Below the pieces are notes generated by a model. That model did no database searches and was not told the origin of the DNA. It saw only the letters and a program-made list of their open reading frames with translations. The translations under genes and the position numbers were made by a program. From assembly GCA_010015655.1 (NCBI GenBank), contig ML976774.1, forward strand, positions 73,218-137,217: a stretch of 64,000 nt of DNA, read 5' to 3'. This DNA is from Bimuria novae-zelandiae CBS 107.79. Its lineage: Eukaryota > Ascomycota > Dothideomycetes > Pleosporales > Didymosphaeriaceae. Positions 1-10,805 of the stretch are shown piece after piece. Position 1 is the first letter of the stretch; every line of letters starts with the position of its first letter.

Positions 1-2820
1 CATATCTGATTTTTATGAAATTCAAAAGTCCTATAGATTTAGACCGTAGAATCAAGAAAATCCGAAAAGTATCAAAATCTATGGTGTTGTTGTGGAGATG
101 CAGGCCACTGATCTATTTTGACGATGTTTGACGTTGCAAGCGTCTCAGCGCGATACCTCCTACGGTTACGTCGCCACCTGCAGCTAGCAGCTAGGCTATC
201 TATTAATTGCAAAACTCTACGGTATTTCCTAAGCTCCGCAGACTCCGCAGCGAACGCGATCCGCCTGGGTGGAGCATGTAGGGGACACGCCTCGCCATAT
301 GGGTTGGCCGGGTCGACCGCGTTCGCCAACAAGAGGCATTATGGACAAAGCATTAGGTGATTTTTTTTCTAAGAGACGGAATCTACAGTTCTGCACTAAT
401 TTAAGCACATCATAGAGCTGTCGCGTGGTGGGAAATCGGTCAGGATCAGGCCGCCGATACCTACAAGCGCTCAGGGGACAGGCTCGTCCGCCTGGACCGC
501 GTTCCCCCAACCAGGCTTCGATCATGAAAAAAATACCAAGTCCTTGCAGGTTCTTATCTCAAGTACAAAAGCCGCTCGTTGATTTAGTGTGTAAAGTTCG
601 GTGGGTGGAGCGCGCGTGACCGAAGCTGAAAGGGGCGGGTGAATATGCTCATCCCACCACGCTTCAGCCACCTCGTCGGTATCGTCCATGCGGCGACTGT
701 ATCAATTATTTCAATCAATGGACTCAAGGAATCTATATAGTGTATGGTTCTAGTTCTTTGTTAATTTAATTCCTTCTTCGTGAATTGATATGTGATAATC
801 CACAACCGTAGCAACATTATAATGAGTCTGGTGTACACTGCAAAGCATTCCAATGGCCCTCGGTTATAGTCGTGTACATTGTAGAGTTTTAAATGCCCCA
901 AGAAAGGCATGTCTTGCGTCGTGGTGCAGCTCATGCATTCCCGATCGTATAGGTCATCATATATCAACGAGTCTCCACGAAGAATCAATCACCAGAAGGA
1001 CCTTTCACGTAATTACCTTCTTCGGAGGACGAGTGTCTCTCCAGGCAAGTATGGCCTTCGCTCTTTGGTCCCAATGCAAGTGGCTCTCGTCGCTAGTCTT
1101 GGAGTCGCATCAGGATGACCCAGACATTTGATTGAGCAGGCAGATAATCTGTGTTCGTCACTGTGTCATTTACGCCTTGAACCTCCCAACTGTCGATTCC
1201 TTCACCGAGGCCCAGAATCCCATATTAACGTTACCATCACTAGTGTTTATACTGTAGGCATTGGCTTGAGTGCAGCCTGTGATTCGCGCATCCTTATGAT
1301 GAGCTCAAAGCAGTCATGAAGGTAACTCAAGAAGTAAATCCGCGGACTGGGAGTAAGTGGTCACAATTGTTTAGATTCCAGATGTACCCGCAATATTTGA
1401 CGAAATTTGACCATAAAACCACGCAGTTATCAAAAGTTGAAAGCGTCTTCATGATTTATGCCATTAACGCCGTGATATGTGTTTTTAATTGCGATTTCGT
1501 TTCTCAAGGCTGCCGTGTCCATTTGTATGATAACATGAAAATAGAGTGACCTCAATAAGTTCCAAACTGGTATCGAGACAAAAATAAACCGAGCAGTTGA
1601 TGGACTGGGCAAGTGATTGTTCCTGCATAGCTATCAATTGACATACTTTAGCACACCATCACCAGAGCGCTAGAGATCTGAATTGCTTGTCTTTCCTAGT
1701 TCAAGACCTCGTCGTGTTCGTGCCCTAAAGTTGATTCAATGGTGTTGTCTAGCTTGAAAGTGCGCATCTATTTGGCTAGCCCGAGACGGAGCAGAGGCAT
1801 ATGGAGCAATCGGAAGAGGCCACCATGTGCTCGACCAAGCTCTATATTGCCGTACATAAGGTGTCAGTCATCTGATGATATAGATGATGGTATTTGACAA
1901 GCCAATGTGGGATTTCTGATCAAGCCGCCTCACAGTGATACCGAGCCCTGTATCCAGGGCTTTAAGAGACACGATAAAACCTAGCTGGTTGCTGCTTAAC
2001 GCAGAATTAACAAAGGTAGTTATAAGTCACGAGTGTTGCGTGGAATCACTTCAGCTGGCTGAACAGTAACATTCCATATTTAACTATTTAGCGACGTAGA
2101 GACGAAAAAGGATTACGTACGTAGAAACCTGAATTGTGGAAATTTTCGAAGCGAGACACTACCTGTGACCTGAGCGGATGTCTCTCAAGGGAAAGTGAAA
2201 AGTTCTTGCAAGCACCTGAACGGACTCGGCGTTTAGAACAGCTTCAAAGAAAGTGCTACGTTGAAGTACATTGAGAAAACAGCTCGCTTAGATACTCTTC
2301 AGAATCGACGTGTGATTATCATGTGCATGGGCTGTCACCCTACCGGACTCTTCAGGGACTTGGTCATACTTTATCAAATATAGGCCTACTTGTGACGGTT
2401 AAGAACATTCTACTCCGACAGGAGCAGAAGGTTAGCCTTTTGCTCCGCGACACTACTACTTACCAAGGAGATGAAATCAAAGCACGTGGGTCCAATTCCA
2501 CTCATCCGCTTGGATTGCAGAATCGAAATACCATAGAATGCGGGAATCGCCCAGATCTTCTTGAGGCTTGGGTTAGAGTCCTGTGCTGGTCCGGTGTGAG
2601 TTTTCTTCGAGAGGTGCCTGAATATCTGCGCCCCATTGCTATACTACTATCCCTCTCGGAAAAACTATCGTAGTCGTACTCCATATTGATGTGAAGAGCA
2701 AAGCTTGAAACCTTGTCAACGCCGAATAGTGCGGAAGGGAATGTTGCGCATGGTAAGGGATCTGCCACATGTTCCCAGTAACGCGTGAGCAAGTCTAGCA
2801 GTTGGCTCTCCTTGGCGTTA
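1..2820. other. Gene-poor stretch, no supported gene
   Basis: No open frame here shows a recognisable domain, and codon use in the longest frames (2323-2673 plus, 2502-2792 minus) is not convincing. The composition is mixed, and the stretch is not stop-saturated like the transposon blocks to its right, so it lies outside the heavily RIP-mutated zone. It ends at a TA dinucleotide (2819-2820) that is the target site of the adjoining transposon. It could be the 3' flank of the F-box gene now split off at 8.2 kb. Confidence 0.5.
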
Positions 2821-2869
2821 CCCTGCCGAGACAGTCAGTGCGCCGCGACACTAACGCGCCACCCCAACA
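2821..2869 (+). repeat. Left terminal inverted repeat, 49 bp
   Basis: Starts CCCTGCCGAGACAGTCAGTG. Its 49 bases are the exact reverse complement of 4899-4947. It is GC-rich and unmutated although the element interior is heavily RIP-mutated. Confidence 0.93.
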
Positions 2870-2949
2870 CCAGCACCGCAGCCAGCAACATGAGGCTGTA
2901 GAGTTTTATATAAAAGCTTTTATCGCGAAATTTTCTAGAGTTAAAATTT

Positions 2950-4740
2950 TATAGAGCTATAGAAGATTACTAGCTAGTTAAATTATAGATATCTACTTAG
3001 TGTTCTAATTATTTAGCCACTACGCGATGCTGGCGCTAATAGCGTAAATATTACTATATTAACGCGTACAGATGCCGGCGTAGGCTTCTTCCTCTTTATA
3101 ATTATATAAGTAGCTTTTAAAGCATTCTAGCTTCCCTTTTTAGTAATTTTAAGACGTTTTTAAAGTTATTATTAAGTCTTATAAGCCTATTAATAGAGGC
3201 GTTACTTAGTAGCCTAATTAGCTTTCTCCTTAGCGCGCGTATTTTTAACTACTATATGCGCAACACGCTTCTCTTATAGTAAATAAGCTTTAAGCTACCT
3301 ATTTACTATCTAGATCTCTCTCTACTTACTTTTTTAGAGTTGTAGTTGTTGCTTTTTAGCCTTTTATTAGCTGAGAGAATCGCGCGCCCTCTGTACGCGG
3401 GCAGGTAACTAGAAAATAAATCCTCTATGCTACTTATCTAACTGCTCAAAAGGTAGAGTCCTGCCCTTTATTTAACGCTATTTCTGGTTTGTAAGGGCTT
3501 CTTGTAGCCCCTAATTCTTATACTCTAGGAGCTACTTTTATACAGAGATTAAGTATATAGTATAACTTAGCTTCTTAGCCTTATCACCTCCCCCTATATT
3601 AATAATAACCTTTAAAAGCCAATTAATTTTGCGCTAATTAGACGCGCTAAGTACTAAAGTAGAGCTTTTACGCAATTTCTATTCCAGAGACTTATCTCTA
3701 TTAAATTAACTAAGGATTAGTGTAGGATCTAGCGGCGAGATACCTATACACTTAAAAGCTTTAGTAATTAATTACGGCGTAACTAACGTTGTCTAGGCCC
3801 TCTAGAATAGTATAAAGAAGTCTCTTTTAGCAATTATTAATAGCCCCTAACTCTTATACAGGTATGCAGAGAGCTCGTCAGAGTAGGCGATAAAAAGAGA
3901 CTTAAACACACAGACGTCTAGAGGCTATAGCGTATAAGTAGCGTAAGGGGGAAATATCGCAAGGAGGATCTTTTTCTAATTACAGTAGTTAATAAAATCC
4001 ATAGTAACGTGAGATCTATGCCTATTAAGGACTAAGAGTCGCTACTACCGTTAAGCCTTCTCCTTAGTATAGCGATTAAACACCTATTTTAGCTATTAAA
4101 GCCCTATCTCGTTATTTAACTATCTAGAGGTTAATAAGGTGATAAAGACTCTATAAGAATTAACGTTAATTTCCTTAACCTAGCTTAATTATAGAGTCTC
4201 AGCGTTAGATTAATAGATTAGTAATAGATTAACAGTAGATCTATCGGCGTATATACATGCGATGAGCGAGATCCACTCACGACTGCCATCCTGGATAGAT
4301 TGCCTCACTTGGCGACTCTTATATATAGGCCTGTCGAAGATCCTTTTTGACCTGCCGGTGATGCCGAGTAGGAAGCCTTTTTCGTCCATATTATAGGTAT
4401 GCTAAGGCTCTATACTATACTTTATAATTTTCTTATATAAAAGCTTAAAGTAGAGCCTATATCTTGCGCCTAAATCAGCGTTGTGGTAATTACTATCTAG
4501 CCTAGTCGTCTATCGCGAGATTAGGGAGTTAGGGTGGCGCCTAATAAAGTAATTAACCTATTATATAGAGATATCCTTTTTAGCGATAATTAATATAAAG
4601 TTTTAGATTATCTAACGCGTAGGGGGTAGACCTTTCTAAGTAAGACGCTATATATACTATAAAAGCTTAGATTCTTATTATTAGTTAAGATTTTAGTAAG
4701 TCTATAGTAGCTGTGTACGCGCCTACATGGCGCGTCTATA
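2950..4740 (-). pseudogene. Fot1/pogo DDE transposase remnant
   Basis: This is the minus-strand coding region of the element, recognisable only in patches. The clearest patch (4256-4396) carries YNMDEKGF and a GRSKRIF-type motif, the same block seen in the better preserved pogo transposase at 47.8 kb. Elsewhere TAA and TAG codons interrupt every frame, mostly explicable by C-to-T changes in CpA on either strand. Limits are approximate, set by the terminal repeats and AT-rich ends. No catalytic product is possible. Confidence 0.7.
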
Positions 4741-4898
4741 CTAGCGCGTTAATGTTAACCGCACAACACCAAATTCTTCTGTAATTTTTCTATATAAGAA
4801 AGTTTCTCCAGGTTCTCGTGAGTCGATAGCGATGATTGCAGCCTTAATCGGATCCATATTGGTGGAGATGCGGCGCGTCAAAGTTGAGGTGCTACATC

Positions 4899-4947
4899 TG
4901 TTGGGGTGGCGCGTTAGTGTCGCGGCGCACTGACTGTCTCGGCAGGG
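4899..4947 (-). repeat. Right terminal inverted repeat, 49 bp
   Basis: Exact reverse complement of 2821-2869. It is followed by TA at 4948-4949, which also serves as the left TA of the next element. Confidence 0.93.
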
Positions 4948-4949
4948 TA

Positions 4950-4990
4950 CTATTGTCGTTTCGTAAAATCCCGCTACACATGTGACCTGC
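4950..4990 (+). repeat. Left terminal inverted repeat of mariner-like element
   Basis: Matches the reverse complement of 8163-8203 apart from a small indel near the tip and one C/T difference. The core TTTCGTAAAATCCCGCTAC is identical in both arms. Confidence 0.85.
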
Positions 4991-5049
4991 CCCGCGCATT
5001 AGTAATCGATTCCCGCGCGTTATTTAAAACACGGATTTACTAGCTAAAT

Positions 5050-6073
5050 ATTAACTTTTTAATATATTATAAGAATCTAAAAGTCCTTAATAGGGACCTA
5101 TAGTAAAGCTAGATTACCGCTAACGGTGTTACAGGCTGTAATTAATTAATTAAATAATAACGTTAGTAACACCTAAATCTAGAGAGATATAAAGGTAGCT
5201 AGGATAATAATTAGAAGGATTTAACTTAGTCTAGAGTACTAGGGGCAACCTTACCCGCTAAGCTGCGTATGGCAAGATAGGCCGCTGTTATTATTATAGT
5301 ACTATCGCAAGAAGCTTAAAGAGTTACTGCTAGGCTAGCTAAATATTTACCTAAATAAGATGTAGAGTTTCTTGTATAACGAGTATAACATAAAAGCCTT
5401 ACAGATAACTATATAGGAGACTCTTACCAGCATAAGGTGGAGTTAAAAAGCGGTAACTAAAGTAGTAGCTAAGCGTAACGTAGTCCTCTATTAAGCGTTT
5501 AGAGCTCGCTGCCAGCTAGCGTATAAGGCAGAGATAGTAATAGTAGTTAATAAGAGCGCTTGCAACAAGCGTACAGGTAATTAAAAATATACCTAGTTAG
5601 AGGTAAACACGCTAGTTTAGGTATTATACTTAGCGTAAAGGTTAGAGAGGTGGAGTTTATTACTAGCTATAGACGTTAATAGGTATCTTGATTATCTTAT
5701 CTATTAGGGAGTAATTATGGTAGAGTTAATAGAGGAGTTCCTTGCTAGTAAAGTGCTACTATATTACACGCCGTACCTAGGGCCACGCTTAGTAATTATA
5801 ATAGATAACGCATCTATTTATTAATTAGCTAAAATTTAACAACTCTATATAGACGCTAGGGTAGTACTCGAGTACCTGCCGCCGTGCTTACCTAATATGA
5901 ATCCAATTAAGCAGAGCTTCAAAGCGTTAAAGTCATAGATAAAAAAGAACTTCCAGAAAGCGCCTATCTTTTAGGATTTCTCGTATTTCTTGGAGCTAGG
6001 TGTACAGGAGGGTTGCTATAACGACAAGCGGGCGAGAAAGTACTTCAGCTACTTAGGCTGGCAGGTGTGAGGT
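5050..6073 (+). pseudogene. Mariner-type transposase remnant
   Basis: Despite many TAA/TAG codons, plus-strand translation near 5.80-6.05 kb gives VIIIDNASIY, then VLEYLPPCLPNMNPI, then a tail with YNDKRARKYFSYLGW. These fit the second aspartate block (DNAxxH-type) and the PxxPDxNPIE-type third block of mariner/Tc1 transposases found in fungi. An upstream match near 5.60-5.76 kb (EFLASKVLLYYTPY) fits the region between the first and second catalytic blocks. Start and end are approximate. The element is dead. Confidence 0.75.
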
Positions 6074-6399
6074 GTATAGGAGATAGAGGACTTAAGTAAT
6101 TAACGCGTTGTTATTAAGTATAAATATTACTAAGCCTAATAATAGTGGCCTATGCGGACTTATTATTTACTAGCGTTAATTTACTTACGTTGTAGTTCTA
6201 CATAATTCTGTTAATAAGTTAATATAATATACGTATATTTAGGCAGCAAATTCCTTAAAATTAATTTTTATAGGCTAAAATTAGCAAAATAAAGAACGTA
6301 AATCCCTTAATAAAAGTACTTACGACGCGCCCTGTCTAGGAGTAATTAATAATATAACTAGAGCGTAAAGTATAAGCAACTACAAAATTAACATTAGTA

Positions 6400-8036
6400 A
6401 CTTAGCTAAAAGCTTTAGCAACTTCTTATATTTACTATATAAATAAGCTCTCCTTATCCTTATCCTCCTTTTGCTCCTCTCGCTCTACACGCTCTTTCTC
6501 CTTCTTTATATTCTTTAGGCACTAAGCTTTTTGCTCTAGAGTTAGTCCTTTAAATCCACGCTACTATTAGATAGTATATACTTAAAGTTTAAGTAGTAAA
6601 GGTAGCGACAGCTCCTATACCTTTTGCCACTAGGTATATAGCATGCTAGCCTCCGAGGGATCTATAAGCATATTAATATTAATTCTATTATCCTTAACTA
6701 TAGTAAAGACCTTTCTCACATCTCTGCGATCTTTGTGTGGACCCTCGTCGAGCCACCACTATAAGAAAAGCAGTGTTATATAGTGGAGCTTCTCTACGTT
6801 ACTATAAGTTAATAGATCCTACGTTAAAACTAGTAGGTTGTCTAGTAGGCGATTAGGTTCTCGCTACCAGGCAGGCAATTTTCGAGATAGCTAACTTTAT
6901 ACTAATTAACTTGCTATAGACGCGATTAGCAATTTAAGCATATCTTTTATTATAGACTCGCCGTTAGAGTCGCTCCTCCTCCGCCGTCGCCTAGCCTGCC
7001 CACGAGATCTCGCTATTATCAACCAAACGTTGTCTAACGGCTCTGCAACTATACACCTTTGCAGCGACACCTCGCGGGCCTATATGGCGACTATATTGCC
7101 CTCGACGGGCATATGATCGGAGAATCGCACCAGCAACGATTCAGTACGCTAAAAGTAGCACACATGGGCGTAGTTCGAGCACATGGTGTCCTGGCACCTC
7201 CACGCGTCCCGTATTTGGATAGCTGGCCTATTGCCTATCTAGTTAATCGCCATGACGTCTGGCAGCTCAGCGAGTTAGCGATTAGTAGCGGTGAGTCGTA
7301 CCTAAGAGCCTTGTGGGCCACCTACGCGTAACTGACTTGAAGCAGGCACCTAAGGTGACTCTGGCAGTAGCACTAAGTCAAAATCCATGCACGCAGTGGC
7401 CCCTAGGGGCGCTAATTATAGTAACTTTTCTACACTAGTTTTTACGTTAGTAAAATATAGGTAACTCTCCCCGCGTTTAAAAGCGTTTGCCATGCAATCT
7501 TTTACTAAAGTTTAACTTAAATATATAATAATAGTAAGGCTTTTAATAGAGACTTTCTCCTAGGTGCTTATCTCTACAATAACGCTATTAGCCTATCTCT
7601 AAACCTCGCCCGCCGTTAGACTACTAAGTAGTTGCTTGTAATTACTATTTTTTACGCTGTTAACTATCTTATTATTATAGTACGCTCTATAGCGACACCT
7701 TATATAAGTCTTATTAATTACTTTAGCAAGCTCCTTATCTAATTATTATATAAAAGGACTTAGCTAGGCTAATAATGGGCTATCCTCTAGGTATATCTCT
7801 TGCTTCTTAACGTTCTTATCCTTAAATTGCTCTGCCTCGGCTGCCTTAGTAGTAGTTATATAATTAGCTTTATTTACTATCTCTTATAAAGGTGCCCTAG
7901 CCTTTACTTTTTTAGGAGTTTTTTTGTAAGGTAACTTTATTGTACGCGACTTTTTAGCTGCCCGCGTTACCTAGGGTGGATTCTTACCCCCCTCGAACAC
8001 CTAAGTACTCTTACGTTTATAACTTTTAGCCAGCAT
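6400..8036 (-). pseudogene. Unrecognised second coding region in the mariner-like element
   Basis: On the minus strand a frame beginning with ATG at 8036 reads as a lysine/arginine-rich N-terminus and then continues, broken by TAA/TAG of RIP type, with coding-like character as far as a Lys/Glu-rich segment at about 6.45-6.55 kb. A less mutated stretch (about 6960-7420) includes an RRRRR-containing segment. I recognise no domain. It points in the opposite direction to the transposase, so the two genes would converge near 6.1-6.4 kb. It may be a passenger gene or a nested insertion whose edges I cannot see. Confidence 0.4.
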
Positions 8037-8162
8037 CACGATAACCCTTAAGGATAATAGCAGGGTATCGTTTAAGGGAATGAATTCATGTACGGCATCC
8101 GATTGTACGGAAAAATAGGTGGGGTCAAATGACGCGCAGGAAGCGATTACCTAACAAGCGCC

Positions 8163-8203
8163 CAGATCACATGTGTAGCGGGATTTTACGAAACCACCGA
8201 TAG
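8163..8203 (-). repeat. Right terminal inverted repeat of mariner-like element
   Basis: Partner of 4950-4990. The 3' end of the F-box reading frame lies inside this arm: its last dozen codons, including the TGA at 8167-8169, are transposon sequence. Confidence 0.85.
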
Positions 8204-9632
8204 TAGGATACCAACAGCATGTCATTGAAATAGCCCATCACACCTGCTCGCCAAACATATAGCTTAACATTTTCCTTGAGCAGTTCTGCGACAAGTCGTG
8301 GGAGAAATTTGCGAGCGGTCGCCGACAATTCGTAGATGTGGTAGTCATAGTGTGTACGATGCAAGGCGGCACTTCTTCTCCACATGCAGATGCGAAGCTG
8401 CAGCTCTTTCAGTGGCAGTGAGCTGATCTCGTCTTTCACGAATTGGATAGTGACTGCGCGTTCGTCAGGCGTGTTCGTAACCTTCCCACACAACATATCC
8501 ACAATGTCCCTATCAATATTCATGATGTGGAAAACCTTCAATGTTGCGGAAAAGTACTCTCCGGGTCGAGGGAGTTGATGTATGTAATGGTCGGTGTAAT
8601 TAGGTGGTCCGCACATGGCTGTCTGATTGTCTTGAGGAACTGGAGGTGGGAAAGGGATCTGAATGTGCCAAAAATGCCCACGGTTGACGAATCATAGAAG
8701 CTGTATTCGAATCATTCGAGTTTGGGTAAATACTGCAAGGCTTCACTCAGTCGACTGAGTTCGAAACCACTCCCATGCTCTATATATGCCGCATTGCGAT
8801 CATCGCGATAAATCTCAAGGGTCCGTAGTGAGCAAAAGTCGTTCCTGATAAGACCGGCAGCCACGAGTTCGAGGTCCAGATTAAATACAGTGAGCTCCAA
8901 ACTCTGTAGACGTCGTGGGTTGGCTGGAAAGAGACGAAAATGGGGAACATGCTCTCCCAGCGGTAGAATCTGATGCTCTATGCAAACATTTTCTATGCTC
9001 GGCAAGATTGAGAGCAACAATGGAACCCTGTTCGTGCGAAATCGAACGGTCAGATTCCTCTATCTGGCGAACGGACGAATGTCAAGCCTCTTGTGCCAGA
9101 GTGGTCGAAGTGTGTTTAACACCAATGGCGTCTCATAATTGTTCTCGAGATCAGTAAGGTCCTAGTGGATGTTGAGTTCAAGTGTTTGTAGATTTGGTGC
9201 GAGGAACAAAAATATGACCAACACAGCGTCCAATACAGCCACTGGCGTATTCAGTCTCGAAAATCAATCATCCGGGGCCGTTTTCTGAATTACACTGACG
9301 GCACCGTCGCTGACCGTGATGGCATCGCACAAACTGCCGTAAATGCCATGTAGTGTATCTTTGTTTGGCAGGTGATTTCATTCGAAATGTGGTAGGGCAA
9401 AAGATTTGATGCGTTGTAACAATTCTTTGCGTGCAAATACGTGGAGCAAGAACGATGCAATATAGCGTTTCTGGATGTCGTCCGCACATTTGATTGTTGG
9501 GCTCGTGTAGAGGAGTGGCTCAAACTTCTGGTAACACTCCCGTGAAAGGCGCACTAAGCTGCTGAGGTCGCAAAGGAACAGATCCAACGAGATCATCTCC
9601 AAGAGCTCGATTGGGAGTATTGTTAATGACAT
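8167..9632 (-). pseudogene. Decayed F-box protein gene
   Basis: The frame opens at ATG 9632 with an F-box-like N-terminus (ILPIELLEMI, then LSSLVRLSR), the SCF substrate-adaptor motif. One frame continues to 8712 with leucine-rich-repeat-like text (LQTLELNIH, RRLQSLELTVF), but it is cut by in-frame stops at 9378-9380, 9264-9266, 9162-9164, 9060-9062 and 8712-8714. A frameshift near 8.65 kb is then needed to reach the final 149-residue block (GPPNYTDHYI, then LPLKELQLRI). The last codons lie inside a transposon terminal repeat. No intron arrangement I can see removes all the stops, so I call it a pseudogene. Any product would have been a ubiquitin-ligase adaptor. Confidence 0.75.
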
Positions 9633-9785
9633 GTCTCTTGTATGACTACGAACCGGACGCTTGAAGTTGGATATGAAGAATGAAGTGTACTTGTGAATTC
9701 TGCCCACGCCAAGAAATTCCGACGCTAATGAGTTCCATCCCAGCGCCCATCCGCATCCACACCAACCCTCAAAACCCACCTCGCA

Positions 9786-10805
9786 ATGCTACAACCACGA
9801 ATAGCGCGCCATCTTGCGCGCAACAATCTCAACCTCACCTCAATATGCGTACGCTGCGAATCCCTCGCTCTCCTCCGCCACCAACCCCTCCCAACCCGCC
9901 AATTCACCTCCGCACCCGTTCTCCGCAAACCATCACAACCACCACAACCGCCTTCCCCCGCTAAAGACGATGAAACCTTCGTCCCCAAGCCTCTCGGCCG
10001 CCCCATCGGCTTCTCCGCACCCCCACAACCCGGCGAAAACTCGGGCCTCGCGCCTAAGAAAAAAGACTATAGCGGGATGACGATGAAAGAGCGCAACCTC
10101 GCGAAGCGCGCCGATCTCGTCGAGAAATGGGGCACCAACTACTTCCGTGACTTCAAAAATATACGCAAGTACCGCGAAGGCAAAACCTTCATCGCGAACC
10201 CGCGCATCTTCAAGAAGGAGGTTGCGATGTACTTTCCGAATTTGCAAGGGGATACGCTGGCGGAGGGGGGCAAGGGGAGGGATACCACGGATGTGCTGAA
10301 GGGGAAGGTGAGTGTGGTCAGGCTGTATAGTAGCGCGTGGGGCGAGGCGCAGATCCAGACGTTCACGGGGCGGAAAGAGAATCCGGAGCTGTGGGAGGTG
10401 CTTGAGGAGAATGGGCAGATTGCGCAGACGGTGGATGTCAATATTGAGGAGAACACGATGAAGGCGTGGATCATTCAGATGTTTGCGTGGAAACAGCGTT
10501 TGACGAGGAAGAGGGAGGACTGGGACAAGTACTTCGTCGTCAGACGGGGTGTGAGTCAGATGGTGCGCGAGAGCATCGGTGCGCTGAATGGCAGAGTGGG
10601 ATACATCTATCTGGTTGACGCGGATTGCAAGATAAGGTGGGCAGGGAGTGCGAATGCAGAGGGAACGGAAAAGGAAGATCTGGTGAGGGGGCTGAGGAGA
10701 TGTATTGAAGAAGTCAAGAACCCGGCACCACCAAGCTCGAGGCTCAAAATGCTGCGGAGTCAGAATATGGGCGAAAGGCCTTCAGTGGCGGCTGCGACTG
10801 CTTGA
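9786..10805 (+). CDS. ATP10: Mitochondrial ATPase complex subunit ATP10
   Basis: This single-exon gene of 339 residues is an Atp10-type factor, which in yeast helps assemble the Fo part of ATP synthase through contact with subunit 6 at the inner membrane. The first 40 or so residues are rich in Arg, Leu and Ser and lack acids (LQPRIARHLARNNL), as expected of a mitochondrial presequence. The conserved core includes FIANPRIFKKEVAMYFPNL (about 137-155), VVRLYSSAWGEAQ, and near the C-terminus GYIYLVDADCKIRWAGSANA, matching the usual GYVYLVD-KIRWAG block of the family. The length is slightly above the yeast protein. The first ATG is kept because it begins the presequence. It lies 153 bp from the divergent F-box pseudogene start. 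Confidence 0.93.
   Translation: MLQPRIARHLARNNLNLTSICVRCESLALLRHQPLPTRQFTSAPVLRKPSQPPQPPSPAKDDETFVPKPLGRPIGFSAPPQPGENSGLAPKKKDYSGMTMKERNLAKRADLVEKWGTNYFRDFKNIRKYREGKTFIANPRIFKKEVAMYFPNLQGDTLAEGGKGRDTTDVLKGKVSVVRLYSSAWGEAQIQTFTGRKENPELWEVLEENGQIAQTVDVNIEENTMKAWIIQMFAWKQRLTRKREDWDKYFVVRRGVSQMVRESIGALNGRVGYIYLVDADCKIRWAGSANAEGTEKEDLVRGLRRCIEEVKNPAPPSSRLKMLRSQNMGERPSVAAATA

Larger units (their letters stand above)
2821..4947 (-). mobile_element. Fot1/pogo-like DNA transposon, RIP-degraded
   Basis: This 2.13 kb element is bounded by perfect inverted repeats of 49 bp and by TA on both sides (2819-2820 and 4948-4949), the target duplication expected of Tc1/mariner/pogo elements. The interior is AT-rich and full of TAA/TAG. 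On the minus strand around 4256-4396 a less mutated patch still reads YNMDEKGF followed by GRSKRIF, the first catalytic aspartate region of fungal Fot1/pogo DDE transposases. The copy at 57,630-59,748 is similar along its length, and a 5' remnant lies at 34,956. The transposase cannot be functional. Class is well supported; the exact family name is not assigned. Confidence 0.9.
4950..8203. mobile_element. Mariner-like transposon with an extra coding region, RIP-degraded
   Basis: Inverted arms at 4950-4990 and 8163-8203 share CTAT at the tips and then a near-identical block ending CACATGTGA(C/T)CTG. Similarity continues inward, with RIP-like differences, for about 40 more bases. TA lies on both sides (4948-4949, 8204-8205). 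Inside, plus-strand remnants at about 5.05-6.07 kb encode a mariner-type DDE transposase, and a minus-strand region at about 8.04-6.4 kb encodes an unrelated protein. At 3.25 kb it is long for a single-gene mariner. Boundaries rest on the arms and TA sites. Confidence 0.75.

Noticed and set aside
2323..2792. Open frames on both strands left of the first transposon
   Set aside because: No domain, no splice-supported extension and no family resemblance. Overlapping frames on both strands in GC-normal DNA are expected by chance.
7059..7331. 90-codon plus-strand open frame in a GC-normal island
   Set aside because: No domain is recognised, and the minus strand of the same island reads more like the coding sense of the surrounding element, so the plus frame is probably a shadow.
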